DNA of 5,549 nucleotides from Actinomycetes bacterium (GCA_022600255.1 JAHZKU010000052.1:1-5549); one strand, 5' to 3'; shown: positions 1 through 5,549, numbered from the stretch's first letter. Numbers and translations are program-made. The notes: a model not told the origin generated them from the sequence alone.

Positions 1-371
1 CTGCTGACCTAGATTTTGATGCCGTTGGCGGATTGACGCTAGGGGCCGATCCGGTCGCTGCGGCCATGCTGCATGTGGCGGCCGCGACGGACCGGCCACT
101 GGATGCGTTTGTTGTGCGCAAGTCCGAAAAGCAGCACGGTCTGCAGCGCAGAGTTGAGGGCCCGGATGTGGCTGGTCGCAGAGTACTGGCTGTTGAGGAC
201 ACGTCCACCACGGGCGGATCGGTGCTTACCGCAGTCGAGGCGTTGCGCGAAGCAGGCGCGGAGGTCGTGGCCGTTGCCGTGATTGTGGAGCGTGGTGCAG
301 CCCCGGCGATCGCCGCTGCGGACTTGCCCTATTTGGCCGCGTATTCGCTGGCCGATCTTGGCCTGCAGTAA
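1..371 (+). CDS. pyrE: Orotate phosphoribosyltransferase, C-terminal part (5' end off window)
   Basis: This cytosolic enzyme joins orotate to PRPP, giving orotidine 5'-monophosphate, the fifth step of pyrimidine synthesis. The frame is open from base 3 and ends at TAA 369-371, giving 122 residues of a protein that is usually about 170-190 residues long, so the N-terminal third is missing. Visible signatures are a VGGLTLGADP segment, the catalytic-loop-like basic stretch VRKSEKQHG (compare RKxxKxHG in the family), and the type I phosphoribosyltransferase PRPP-binding motif VLAVEDTSTTGGS followed by an alternating V/A strand. The VEDTSTTG form matches my memory of mycobacterial PyrE. The gene converges on dedA across a 199-bp gap. 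Nothing suggests a frameshift or decay. A different purine or pyrimidine phosphoribosyltransferase is unlikely because of the RKxxKxHG loop. Confidence 0.9.
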   Translation, partial: ADLDFDAVGGLTLGADPVAAAMLHVAAATDRPLDAFVVRKSEKQHGLQRRVEGPDVAGRRVLAVEDTSTTGGSVLTAVEALREAGAEVVAVAVIVERGAAPAIAAADLPYLAAYSLADLGLQ

Positions 372-438
372 CCCAGACGCAGTTCCTTTCGAGGTAGGCC
401 CATAGCGGGGGCCGTTTGGTGGCTGAAGGCTGGGTTTT
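370..438 (+). terminator. Weak candidate terminator structure after pyrE
   Basis: A short hairpin, GGCCC (397-401) with GGGCC (409-413) and a 7-base loop, lies inside a longer-range 7-bp inverted repeat, AACCCAG (370-376) with CTGGGTT (430-436), which ends in TTTT (435-438). The outer pair encloses 53 bases, so this is not a textbook intrinsic terminator, but the position just after the pyrE stop and the terminal T run fit one. No energy was calculated. The outer stem could be chance. Confidence 0.3.
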
Positions 439-505
439 CAACGGTGCCCGGTCGGGTCCCTGTTCTCGCGAAGCAGACTGTCACTCGCCGGAAGAGCTAA
501 CTCCA

Positions 506-524
506 CGGACGTCCTTGGCGTCCG
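506..524. repeat. Inverted repeat in the pyrE/dedA convergent gap
   Basis: CGGACG (506-511) and CGTCCG (519-524) form a perfect 6-bp stem with a 7-base loop. It lies 47 bp past the dedA stop in the dedA direction and 135 bp past the pyrE stop. No T run follows on either strand, so it may be a transcript-end stabilising hairpin, an imperfect bidirectional terminator or chance. The rest of the 372-570 gap holds no gene I can support. Confidence 0.3.
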
Positions 525-570
525 CGACGCGCGATAAGCGACTGCGGTCAGGCCACGATGGCTGGGTCGT

Positions 571-1227
571 TCAGGCCGGTTGCTCGTCTTCGGTGTTGGC
601 CTTCTCCCGCTTGTGCTTCACGTATTCGATGATGATCGGGATGATCGAGACGAACACCACGAGCAGCAGCATGATCTCTAGGTTGTTCTTCACGAATGGG
701 ATATTGCCCAGGAAGTAGCCCACGATGGTGAGTCCTGCGGCCCAGATGACGCCGCCGATCGCGCTGTAGATGAAGTACGTCCGGAACGGCATGCCGGCAA
801 TGCCTGCCAACGCCGTGATGAACGTCCGAACGATGGGAACGAACCGGGCTAGGACGATGGCGCGTGGGCCATAGCGTTCAAAGAAGTCATGGGTTTTGAC
901 CACATACTCCTTCTTAAACAACTTGGAGTCGGGTCTATCGAACAGGGGTGGCCCGATCTTCTCCCCTACCCAATAGCCCACAAGGTTTCCCAGCACGGCT
1001 GCGACGGCCAAAATGGCAGCAGCGAGCCAAATGTTGATGTCAATAAATCCTTGAGCGATGAACAGACCAACGACGAACAGCAGCGAGTCCCCCGGTAGGA
1101 AGAACCCGATCAAGAGGCCGCATTCGGCAAAGATGATGAAGACCGCACCCCAGAATGCCCAGGGACCCAAGGCTGTTAACAGGGTTTCGGGATTCAGCCA
1201 GTCGGGCAGCAAGGCTAGCGTTTCCAT
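571..1227 (-). CDS. DedA-family integral membrane protein
   Basis: This is a 218-residue inner-membrane protein of the DedA/VTT (SNARE-associated) family. Members support proton-motive-force homeostasis, and some move lipids, for example undecaprenyl phosphate (UptA) or phosphatidylethanolamine. Hydrophobic stretches run roughly over residues 24-44, 48-59, 64-87, 136-172 and 184-201, with a charged C-terminal tail. The functional residues of E. coli YqjA (E39, D51, R130, R136) have counterparts with identical spacing: E35 in FAECGLLIGFFLPGDS, D47 in that same block, R128 and R134 in LARFVPIVRTF. The GxxxGYxxG-like block is GNLVGYWVG, and the family sequence AGIAGM follows the arginines. Length is typical. 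The ATG at 1227-1225 has no clear Shine-Dalgarno sequence and sits 6 bases after a -10-like hexamer, so it may be leaderless. The transported substrate cannot be deduced. Confidence 0.93.
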   Translation of the reverse strand: METLALLPDWLNPETLLTALGPWAFWGAVFIIFAECGLLIGFFLPGDSLLFVVGLFIAQGFIDINIWLAAAILAVAAVLGNLVGYWVGEKIGPPLFDRPDSKLFKKEYVVKTHDFFERYGPRAIVLARFVPIVRTFITALAGIAGMPFRTYFIYSAIGGVIWAAGLTIVGYFLGNIPFVKNNLEIMLLLVVFVSIIPIIIEYVKHKREKANTEDEQPA

Positions 1228-1233
1228 TGCCTG

Positions 1234-1239
1234 ATCTTA
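1234..1239 (-). promoter_or_regulatory. Candidate -10 element of dedA (leaderless start)
   Basis: On the minus strand TAAGAT (1239-1234) fits the actinobacterial TANNNT -10 pattern. Six bases, CAGGCA, separate it from the dedA ATG, which puts the expected transcription start on or next to the A of the start codon. No good TTGACA-like -35 is seen at 16-18 bp. That is common for such promoters but leaves the call unproven. Confidence 0.45.
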
Positions 1240-1358
1240 GCCCGTTTCTGGTGGTTGAAACCTGATCTGCGCGATCGTTGGCCATGTCACGATTTGCCAG
1301 ACCTGACTAGGCCGGGGCCGTCAGAATGAGGTGCCACATTTCTGTCCATGCCGACCAC

Positions 1359-1371
1359 TCAGTCCCACTGA
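1359..1371. repeat. 13-bp palindrome in the dedA/DUF389 divergent spacer
   Basis: TCAGTCCCACTGA is a perfect 5-bp inverted repeat with a 3-base centre, located 28 bp before the DUF389 start. It could be an operator or a leader hairpin. Its right arm can also pair with bases at the ribosome binding site (CCACTG 1365-1370 with CAGTGG 1387-1392). The divergent spacer (1228-1399) must hold the control signals of both flanking genes. I see no strong plus-strand -35/-10 pair in it. Confidence 0.3.
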
Positions 1372-1390
1372 CTCGGCCTTAGATCCCAGT

Positions 1391-1396
1391 GGAGGT
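1391..1396 (+). promoter_or_regulatory. Shine-Dalgarno sequence that sets the DUF389 gene start
   Basis: GGAGGT matches the anti-Shine-Dalgarno core and lies just before ATG 1400 (3-4 bases between). It makes 1400 a far better start than the in-frame GTG at 1331, which has no such site. Confidence 0.75.
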
Positions 1397-1399
1397 TTG

Positions 1400-2410
1400 A
1401 TGCACCTACCGACCCGGCGGATTGACGCTGCTGATTTAGATCGCATGACCGGTGCTCTGTTCTTTGAGGGGATGAAGCAGCGATCCAAGCTGTCGCGGTT
1501 CTGGATCCTCCTGCTGCTGTCTGGTGTCATCGCTTCGGCGGGTGTGGTTTCGGACAGCACCGCCACGGTGATCGGTGCCATGATCGTGGCACCCCTGATG
1601 ACCCCGATTATCGGAACGGCCTTGGCATTTGTCTTGACCGATCGGGCCATGTTGCGTCGATCGGTTCTGCTCATCGTGTTGGGAGCTAGCGCGGTGATTG
1701 TGATTGGTTTCGTTTTTGGGCTTAGTGATTTGCTCAACACCGCCGTGGAGGGGAACCCTCAGGTGACCGGCCGGGTGAACCCCGGCCTGATCGACTTGGT
1801 TGCCGCTTTGGCCACCGGGCTGGTCGGGGCCTTCGCATTGGTGAGATCAGATGTGTCGGACACCCTGCCAGGTGTTGCGATTGCGATCTCGCTCGTACCG
1901 CCACTGGCGGTGTGCGGTTTGGTGCTGCAGGACGGGCAGTACGCCGAAGCGTTCGGGGCGCTACTGCTCTTTGCTACCAACGTCAGTGCGATCGTGGCAA
2001 CGGGAACCCTCACCTTGATCTTCTACGGCGTGAGAGAGCAGGCCGCCGCATCGGGCCGAACCGTATTGAATCTGACGAAAAAGTCGCTTGCGACGGTGTT
2101 GGGAATGGTTGTTTTGGTGGCGGTCCCCCTGGCTGCGGGGACTCTGAAGATTGTGGGGGACCAACGCATCAGGTTTGCGGCCACCCCCATCGCGGTGGAC
2201 TGGGCCGAGCAGCAGAACTGGGCCGTCGTGGAGGTCGAAGTCGATGACGGTCTGCTCACGGTCACAGCGCTGGGAGCACCGCCGCAGGTCGAGCCGGCAG
2301 TCTTGCGGGATCAACTCGACAATGCTGGGCTACAGGAGGTTGACCTAGAGGTTGCCTTGGTGCTTGGTGGCACCAAGCTCATCTCAGGGGTCCCAACGTC
2401 AGCAGAGTAG
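1400..2410 (+). CDS. DUF389 (TIGR00341-like) integral membrane protein
   Basis: This 336-residue membrane protein carries the DUF389 hydrophobic domain, whose biochemical function is not known. The hallmark is a segment near residues 51-70, SDSTATVIGAMIVAPLMTPI, the conserved signature of the family. About seven hydrophobic segments are visible (roughly 35-50, 55-79, 88-108, 130-148, 156-176, 185-208, 229-252), and LPGVAIAISLVPPLAVCG is the second well-conserved block. Residues 255-325 form a soluble C-terminal region rich in short beta strands (NWAVVEVEVDDGLLTVTALG). The start was chosen at ATG 1400 because GGAGGT lies just upstream. The in-frame GTG 1331 would add 23 Pro/Cys-rich residues with no ribosome site. 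The methyltransferase gene follows after 52 bp on the same strand, so co-transcription is plausible. I cannot assign a transport substrate. Confidence 0.88.
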   Translation: MHLPTRRIDAADLDRMTGALFFEGMKQRSKLSRFWILLLLSGVIASAGVVSDSTATVIGAMIVAPLMTPIIGTALAFVLTDRAMLRRSVLLIVLGASAVIVIGFVFGLSDLLNTAVEGNPQVTGRVNPGLIDLVAALATGLVGAFALVRSDVSDTLPGVAIAISLVPPLAVCGLVLQDGQYAEAFGALLLFATNVSAIVATGTLTLIFYGVREQAAASGRTVLNLTKKSLATVLGMVVLVAVPLAAGTLKIVGDQRIRFAATPIAVDWAEQQNWAVVEVEVDDGLLTVTALGAPPQVEPAVLRDQLDNAGLQEVDLEVALVLGGTKLISGVPTSAE

Positions 2411-2453
2411 CTGCCTTAGGAATTTCCGATTCTGCGCACGGCAACGCACACTT

Positions 2454-2457
2454 GGAG
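2454..2457 (+). promoter_or_regulatory. Ribosome binding site of the SpoU-type methyltransferase
   Basis: GGAG lies 5 bases before ATG 2463. The frame is open back to 2352 inside the DUF389 gene, so this site is what fixes the start and removes 37 spurious Cys/Ser-rich residues. Confidence 0.65.
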
Positions 2458-2462
2458 TCGTT

Positions 2463-3104
2463 ATGAATCCTGAATCGGCCGCCGCCAACCCTCCCGTACA
2501 CGAGCCGTCGGCCGTGGGGGTCGGCCCGTTCCAAGGGGATTGGCCAACCGATCCGAGACTAGACCCCGAACTCCTAGCGAACGGTGACCGGCGCAACGTT
2601 GTGGACCGGTTTCGGTATTGGTCGATGGACGCAATCGTGGCCGATCTGGATCAACAGCGCAGCTCCTTCCACATTGCGATCGAGAACCTGTCGCACGACT
2701 TCAACATTGGCTCCATCGTGCGCACAGCGAACGCGTTTCTGGCGCGGGAGATTCACATTGTGGGTCGCCGGCGGTGGAACCGGCGCGGCGCCATGGTGAC
2801 GGATCGGTATCAGCACGTGCGTCATCACGCCGATGCCACCGAGTTGCAGGAGTGGGCCGACGAGGCCCGAGTGCCCATCATCGGCTTAGACAACGTGCCC
2901 GATGCCGAACCCCTGGAAACGACCGACTTGCCCCAGACATGCTTGCTCTTCTTCGGGCAGGAGGGTCCGGGGCTCTCACCGGACGCGCAGGGGATTTGCG
3001 AGAAGACCCTAAGCATCGCCCAGTTCGGATCCACCCGTTCCATCAATGTCGGTGCAGCGGCCGCGATCGCGATGCACACGTGGGTACGCCAACACCGGGC
3101 CTAA
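2463..3104 (+). CDS. TrmH/SpoU-family (SPOUT) RNA methyltransferase
   Basis: This 213-residue cytosolic enzyme is predicted to transfer a methyl group from S-adenosylmethionine to RNA, most often a ribose 2'-O in this family. The three SPOUT motifs are present. Motif 1 is HDFNIGSIVRTANAF (78-92) with the catalytic-type R87. Motif 2 is LLFFGQEGPGL (161-171) with E167. Motif 3 is IAQFGSTRSINVGAAAAI (185-202) with S193 and N195, which build the trefoil knot and cofactor pocket. Residues 100-117, VGRRRWNRRGAMVTDRYQ starting at 100 with the glycine, form an arginine-rich block that I recall as nearly identical in the uncharacterised mycobacterial protein Rv0380c. The N-terminal 65 residues, including RNVVDRFRYW, precede the knot domain and may bind RNA. 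The target nucleotide (tRNA or rRNA) is not known. The start follows from the GGAG at 2454. Confidence 0.9.
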   Translation: MNPESAAANPPVHEPSAVGVGPFQGDWPTDPRLDPELLANGDRRNVVDRFRYWSMDAIVADLDQQRSSFHIAIENLSHDFNIGSIVRTANAFLAREIHIVGRRRWNRRGAMVTDRYQHVRHHADATELQEWADEARVPIIGLDNVPDAEPLETTDLPQTCLLFFGQEGPGLSPDAQGICEKTLSIAQFGSTRSINVGAAAAIAMHTWVRQHRA

Positions 3105-3150
3105 CGCGCTTCTCTGCCCCGTCGCTAGGAATCCAGTGGGCACAGTTCGC

Positions 3151-3156
3151 TACGGT
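3151..3156 (+). promoter_or_regulatory. Candidate -10 element of the flavoprotein gene (leaderless start)
   Basis: TACGGT fits TANNNT and is separated by six bases (CAAAGC) from ATG 3163. There is no Shine-Dalgarno sequence, so translation of a leaderless transcript is the simplest reading. A -35 is not recognisable. If real, the flavoprotein gene has its own promoter rather than depending on read-through from the methyltransferase gene. Confidence 0.4.
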
Positions 3157-3162
3157 CAAAGC

Positions 3163-4518
3163 ATGGTGATGAAAGTTGTGGTGATCGGGGCCGATGCAGC
3201 CGGAGGCTCGGCGGCCAGTCAGATCAAGCGGAAATTGCGTGACGACGTCGAAGTCACTGTCTTGGAGCAGCAGCAGTGGACCTCCTACGCGGCCTGTGGC
3301 ATCCCGTATTGGATTGCTGGAGATTCCGAGGGGCCGAATGGCCTAGTCGCCCGGACGCCCGAGCAGCACCGGGCCAATGGGTTGGAGTTACACACCGAAA
3401 CCACAGCAACCTCGGTGGATCTGGCCGCACAGGTGGTCACCGTCGAGCCCACCGGTGGCGGTGAGCAGCGGCAGTACGCCTACGACCACCTGGTTTTCAC
3501 GACTGGAGCGGCCGCCATCAAACCCCCCATCCCGGGGATCGATCTGCCGGGTATCAGTCAAGTCCACACATTGGACGACGGGCTAGTCGCGATCGACAAC
3601 TTACACACCAACCCGGAGGACGCGGTCGTCGTGGGCGCCGGCTACGTTGGCATCGAGATGGCGGAAGCCTGTCGACTCCGTGGCCTGAAAACCACCATGT
3701 TGGACATCGCCCCAGAACCCCTGGCTTCGTTGGACCCGGATATGAGCGCGCTGGTTCGGCAAGCCTTGACAGACGGCGGCGTGACACTCCGCTCCGGGGA
3801 GGCCGCTACCGAGTTTCGCGAGGGTGCGCAGGGCCGGGTTATTGAGGTGGAGACTGAGAAGACCACGGTGGCTGCCGACATCGTCTTCTTGGGAGTCGGA
3901 GTACGTCCGCGTACCGAACTCGCTGCACAGGCGGGTATCGAACTGGGTGCATCGCATGGTCTGCTGACCAACTCCCGCCAGCAGGTCCTGGGATATGAGA
4001 ACGTGTGGGCTGCCGGGGACTGCGTGGAGTCGTTCGATCGCTTAACCAAAACCCCGCGCTATGTGCCATTGGGAACCCACGCCAACAAACAGGGCCGGGT
4101 GGTCGGCATGAACATCGGTCGCGATCCGGCAGAATTCGCCGGCATCCTCGGCACAGCCATCACCAAGTTTCTGGGGACAGAGATTTCGCGGACCGGGCTG
4201 TTGGAAGCCGAAGCGCAACGACTGGGATTTGATGCCGTATCCGCCAAGGTAGAGACCTTGACCCATGCCGGGTACTACCCCGGGGCAGAGCCGATGACAG
4301 TGAAACTCCTAGGCGAGCGCGGCACTGGCCGCCTGCTTGGCGGCCAGATCGTGGGTGGGGCCGGCGCTGGCATGCGGATCGACATCGTGGCGGCTGCGCT
4401 GTGGGGGGACATGCGGGTTGCGGATGTCTTAGACATGGATTTGGCCTATGCCCCACCGTTTTCTGGAGCGTGGGATCCGGTGCAGATTGCGGCGCGCCAA
4501 CTCGTGCCCAAACTCTAG
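3163..4518 (+). CDS. FAD/NAD(P)-dependent oxidoreductase, CoA-disulfide reductase/NADH oxidase family
   Basis: This 451-residue flavoprotein belongs to the single-cysteine pyridine nucleotide-disulfide oxidoreductases. Visible parts are the N-terminal FAD fold VVVIGADAAGGSAASQIKR (5-23), the active-site C45 in SYAACGIPYW, the NAD(P) fold VVVGAGYVGIEMAE (155-168), the second FAD motif NVWAAGDCVE (280-289), and the C-terminal dimerisation domain with HAGYYPGAEPM (368-378) and LAYAPPFSGAWDPV (427-440). The lone cysteine, the YYPG tyrosines and Y429 match the residues used by Staphylococcus aureus CoA-disulfide reductase (C43, Y361, Y419). It could instead act as an NADH oxidase or on polysulfide. 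There is no fused rhodanese domain. ATG 3163 was chosen since the open frame further left overlaps the methyltransferase gene. ATG 3169 is an alternative. Its stop codon shares the CTAG at 4515-4518 with the opposing gene. Confidence 0.88.
   Translation: MVMKVVVIGADAAGGSAASQIKRKLRDDVEVTVLEQQQWTSYAACGIPYWIAGDSEGPNGLVARTPEQHRANGLELHTETTATSVDLAAQVVTVEPTGGGEQRQYAYDHLVFTTGAAAIKPPIPGIDLPGISQVHTLDDGLVAIDNLHTNPEDAVVVGAGYVGIEMAEACRLRGLKTTMLDIAPEPLASLDPDMSALVRQALTDGGVTLRSGEAATEFREGAQGRVIEVETEKTTVAADIVFLGVGVRPRTELAAQAGIELGASHGLLTNSRQQVLGYENVWAAGDCVESFDRLTKTPRYVPLGTHANKQGRVVGMNIGRDPAEFAGILGTAITKFLGTEISRTGLLEAEAQRLGFDAVSAKVETLTHAGYYPGAEPMTVKLLGERGTGRLLGGQIVGGAGAGMRIDIVAAALWGDMRVADVLDMDLAYAPPFSGAWDPVQIAARQLVPKL
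4515..4518. other. CTAG tetramer forming both stop codons of a convergent gene pair
   Basis: On the plus strand TAG 4516-4518 ends the flavoprotein gene. On the minus strand TAG 4517-4515 ends the alpha/beta hydrolase gene. The two coding regions thus overlap by four bases, with no intergenic space for a terminator. Confidence 0.95.
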
Positions 4519-5549
4519 TTCGGCTGTTGCGACACCAGATCCAGGGCTGCGCGCTCCTGAGCGCCCATCTGGCCGAGCCGTGGGATCGCGCCTGGCAGTG
4601 CGGCAAAGTTGAGAAAACCATGCGTCTGGTCTTCATAGCAGTGTGAGAAGACGCGGTTGCCGGCCGCGCGCAAGGCGTCGGCGTATCGCTCACCCTGTTC
4701 CCGAAGCGGGTCAAAACCAGCCGTCCAAACTAAGGCCGGGGGTAAATCGGTCAAGTCCCCAAAGATCGGCGAGACCATCGGGTCGCGCCGCTCTTGGTCG
4801 GAGTCCCACAGCAGGTAGGCCTTGCGGAACCATTCCATTTCGTCGACAGTCAGATAGAAATCGTCGCCGAGGCGATTGTGCACGGTTGTGTCGAAGGTCA
4901 GGTCCGTGGCCGGGTAGACCAGTGCTTGAACAGCCGGGGCCGGGATGGCCTGATTCCGGCATTGCTGGGCAACTACGGCTGCGAGGTTACCGCCGGCGCT
5001 GTCCCCCATGACCGCGATGGCGTCGGGGTTGATCTCCAGCAGTTCCGCCTGGGAGCGGACCCACGCGTACGCGGCGAGGCAGTCCAGCGGAGCGGCCGGG
5101 AACCGATGCTCGGGTGCCATTCGGTAGTCCACAGAGATGACGGTCGCCTGCGCGGCCAGTGACAAGGCCCGCGCGGGGCTGTCGTGGCTGCGCAGACTCC
5201 CAACCGACCAGCCGCCCCCGTGGTAGAAAACAATCGCGGGTGCAGTCGGTTGGGGCGGCAGATCGGCCTCCTGCGGCGTGGCCCGGCGTGGTTTCGGGCG
5301 ATAAATCCACGCAGCCAGGTCACCCGCCGGCCCCGGGATCGCCGTCTTGGTCACCGCCACGCCAGCTAGCGGAACACCAACAGCCCGGGCACCGAGTTCG
5401 GTGTTGAGACGCCCGACCGCCACCGATTGCCCGGTCTTGCCTAGCGAAGTTGCTGCAAAGAGCAACATGAACTGGGTGGCACGCTGCAACTCCCTCCCGT
5501 CCAGCGCTATGGGCGGTCCCGCCGTGGCTGAGATTAACCATTCGGGTGC
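4515..5549 (-). CDS. HSL-family (family IV) alpha/beta hydrolase, esterase/lipase; N-terminus probably off window
   Basis: This is a serine esterase of the hormone-sensitive-lipase type, predicted to cleave short or medium acyl esters. Counting from the TTG at 5489, the oxyanion motif HGGGW is at 90-94, the nucleophile S164 lies in GDSAGGN (162-168), the acid D260 in AGFDPLREQG and the base H290 in HGFLNF, so the catalytic triad is complete. DYRMAPEHRFPAA (121-133) is another strong family block. The frame has no stop between 5489 and the right edge. The upstream codons read PPIALDGRELQRATQ, which resembles the N-terminal region PPxxxDGxxLxxxxQ I recall in actinobacterial members, so the start is likely beyond base 5549 and 344 residues are in view. 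A TTG start at 5489 behind GGGAGG (only 3-4 bases spacing) is the alternative. No signal peptide can be judged. The substrate is unknown. Confidence 0.87.
   Translation of the reverse strand, partial: APEWLISATAGPPIALDGRELQRATQFMLLFAATSLGKTGQSVAVGRLNTELGARAVGVPLAGVAVTKTAIPGPAGDLAAWIYRPKPRRATPQEADLPPQPTAPAIVFYHGGGWSVGSLRSHDSPARALSLAAQATVISVDYRMAPEHRFPAAPLDCLAAYAWVRSQAELLEINPDAIAVMGDSAGGNLAAVVAQQCRNQAIPAPAVQALVYPATDLTFDTTVHNRLGDDFYLTVDEMEWFRKAYLLWDSDQERRDPMVSPIFGDLTDLPPALVWTAGFDPLREQGERYADALRAAGNRVFSHCYEDQTHGFLNFAALPGAIPRLGQMGAQERAALDLVSQQPN

Noticed and set aside
416..718. Plus-strand open frame of 100 codons starting in the pyrE/dedA gap
   Set aside because: It starts at a TTG with no ribosome site, most of its second half is antisense to dedA, and the sequence is low-complexity with no recognisable domain.
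1040..1285. Minus-strand open frame overlapping the dedA start
   Set aside because: It is out of frame with dedA, has no motif, and most of it lies within the dedA coding region.
1379..1384. TTAGAT as a -10 element for the DUF389 gene
   Set aside because: It lacks a fitting -35 and would start transcription at the ribosome site itself, so it is not supported enough to list as a promoter.
1331..1399. 23-residue N-terminal extension of the DUF389 protein from GTG 1331
   Set aside because: It has no ribosome site, a Pro/Cys-rich composition unlike the family, and a strong GGAGGT just before ATG 1400.
3062..3071. Palindrome CGCGATCGCG
   Set aside because: It lies in the coding sequence of SPOUT motif 3, where Ala-Ile-Ala codons explain it. 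No repeat array or spacing pattern accompanies it.
3046..3162. 39-residue N-terminal extension of the flavoprotein
   Set aside because: It overlaps the end of the methyltransferase gene, and the FAD-binding strand should begin within a few residues of the start, as it does from ATG 3163.
4160..4714. Minus-strand open frame of 184 codons across the flavoprotein/esterase junction
   Set aside because: It is an out-of-frame shadow of two well-supported genes, rich in Arg, Pro and Ser as GC-rich antisense frames are, with no domain.
1..5549. Mobile element, phage, CRISPR or defence system
   Set aside because: No transposase, integrase, terminal inverted repeats, direct-repeat arrays, nuclease or toxin/antitoxin motifs were found. 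All genes are common chromosomal families.

Overview
The window looks like an ordinary chromosomal segment of a moderately high-GC actinobacterium. The evidence is the GC-rich coding sequence, the close resemblance (from memory) of the SpoU-type methyltransferase and the PyrE C-terminus to their mycobacterial counterparts, and two genes that begin right after a -10-like hexamer, as leaderless actinobacterial transcripts do. TTA leucine codons are used, so it is probably not an extreme-GC streptomycete. The genus cannot be named from the sequence.

Layout, left to right: (1) the C-terminal two thirds of pyrE, plus strand, cut by the left edge. (2) A 199-bp convergent intergenic gap with weak hairpins. 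(3) A DedA-family membrane protein on the minus strand. (4) A 172-bp divergent spacer that must hold the control regions of dedA and of the next gene. (5) On the plus strand, a DUF389 membrane protein, then after 52 bp a TrmH/SpoU-family RNA methyltransferase, then after 58 bp a CoA-disulfide-reductase-like flavoprotein. (6) A hormone-sensitive-lipase (HSL) type alpha/beta hydrolase on the minus strand. It is tail-to-tail with the flavoprotein, and its reading frame stays open to the right edge, so its true start is probably outside the window.

The genes do not form one obvious pathway. pyrE is pyrimidine synthesis, the methyltransferase modifies RNA, DedA and DUF389 are membrane proteins, the flavoprotein handles thiol or NAD(P)H redox, and the hydrolase is an esterase. 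pyrE and the SpoU-type methyltransferase are close neighbours in mycobacteria too (recalled, not searched), so the grouping reads as an old actinobacterial housekeeping neighbourhood rather than a mobile island. No RNA gene, CRISPR array, insertion sequence, integrase or attachment site is visible.

I found no convincing new biological system. The points most worth a second look are the CTAG tetramer that supplies both stop codons of the convergent flavoprotein/hydrolase pair, two likely leaderless starts, a small leader before the DUF389 gene with two mutually exclusive pairings near its ribosome binding site, and the unknown substrate of the CoA-disulfide-reductase-like enzyme in a presumably mycothiol-using host.
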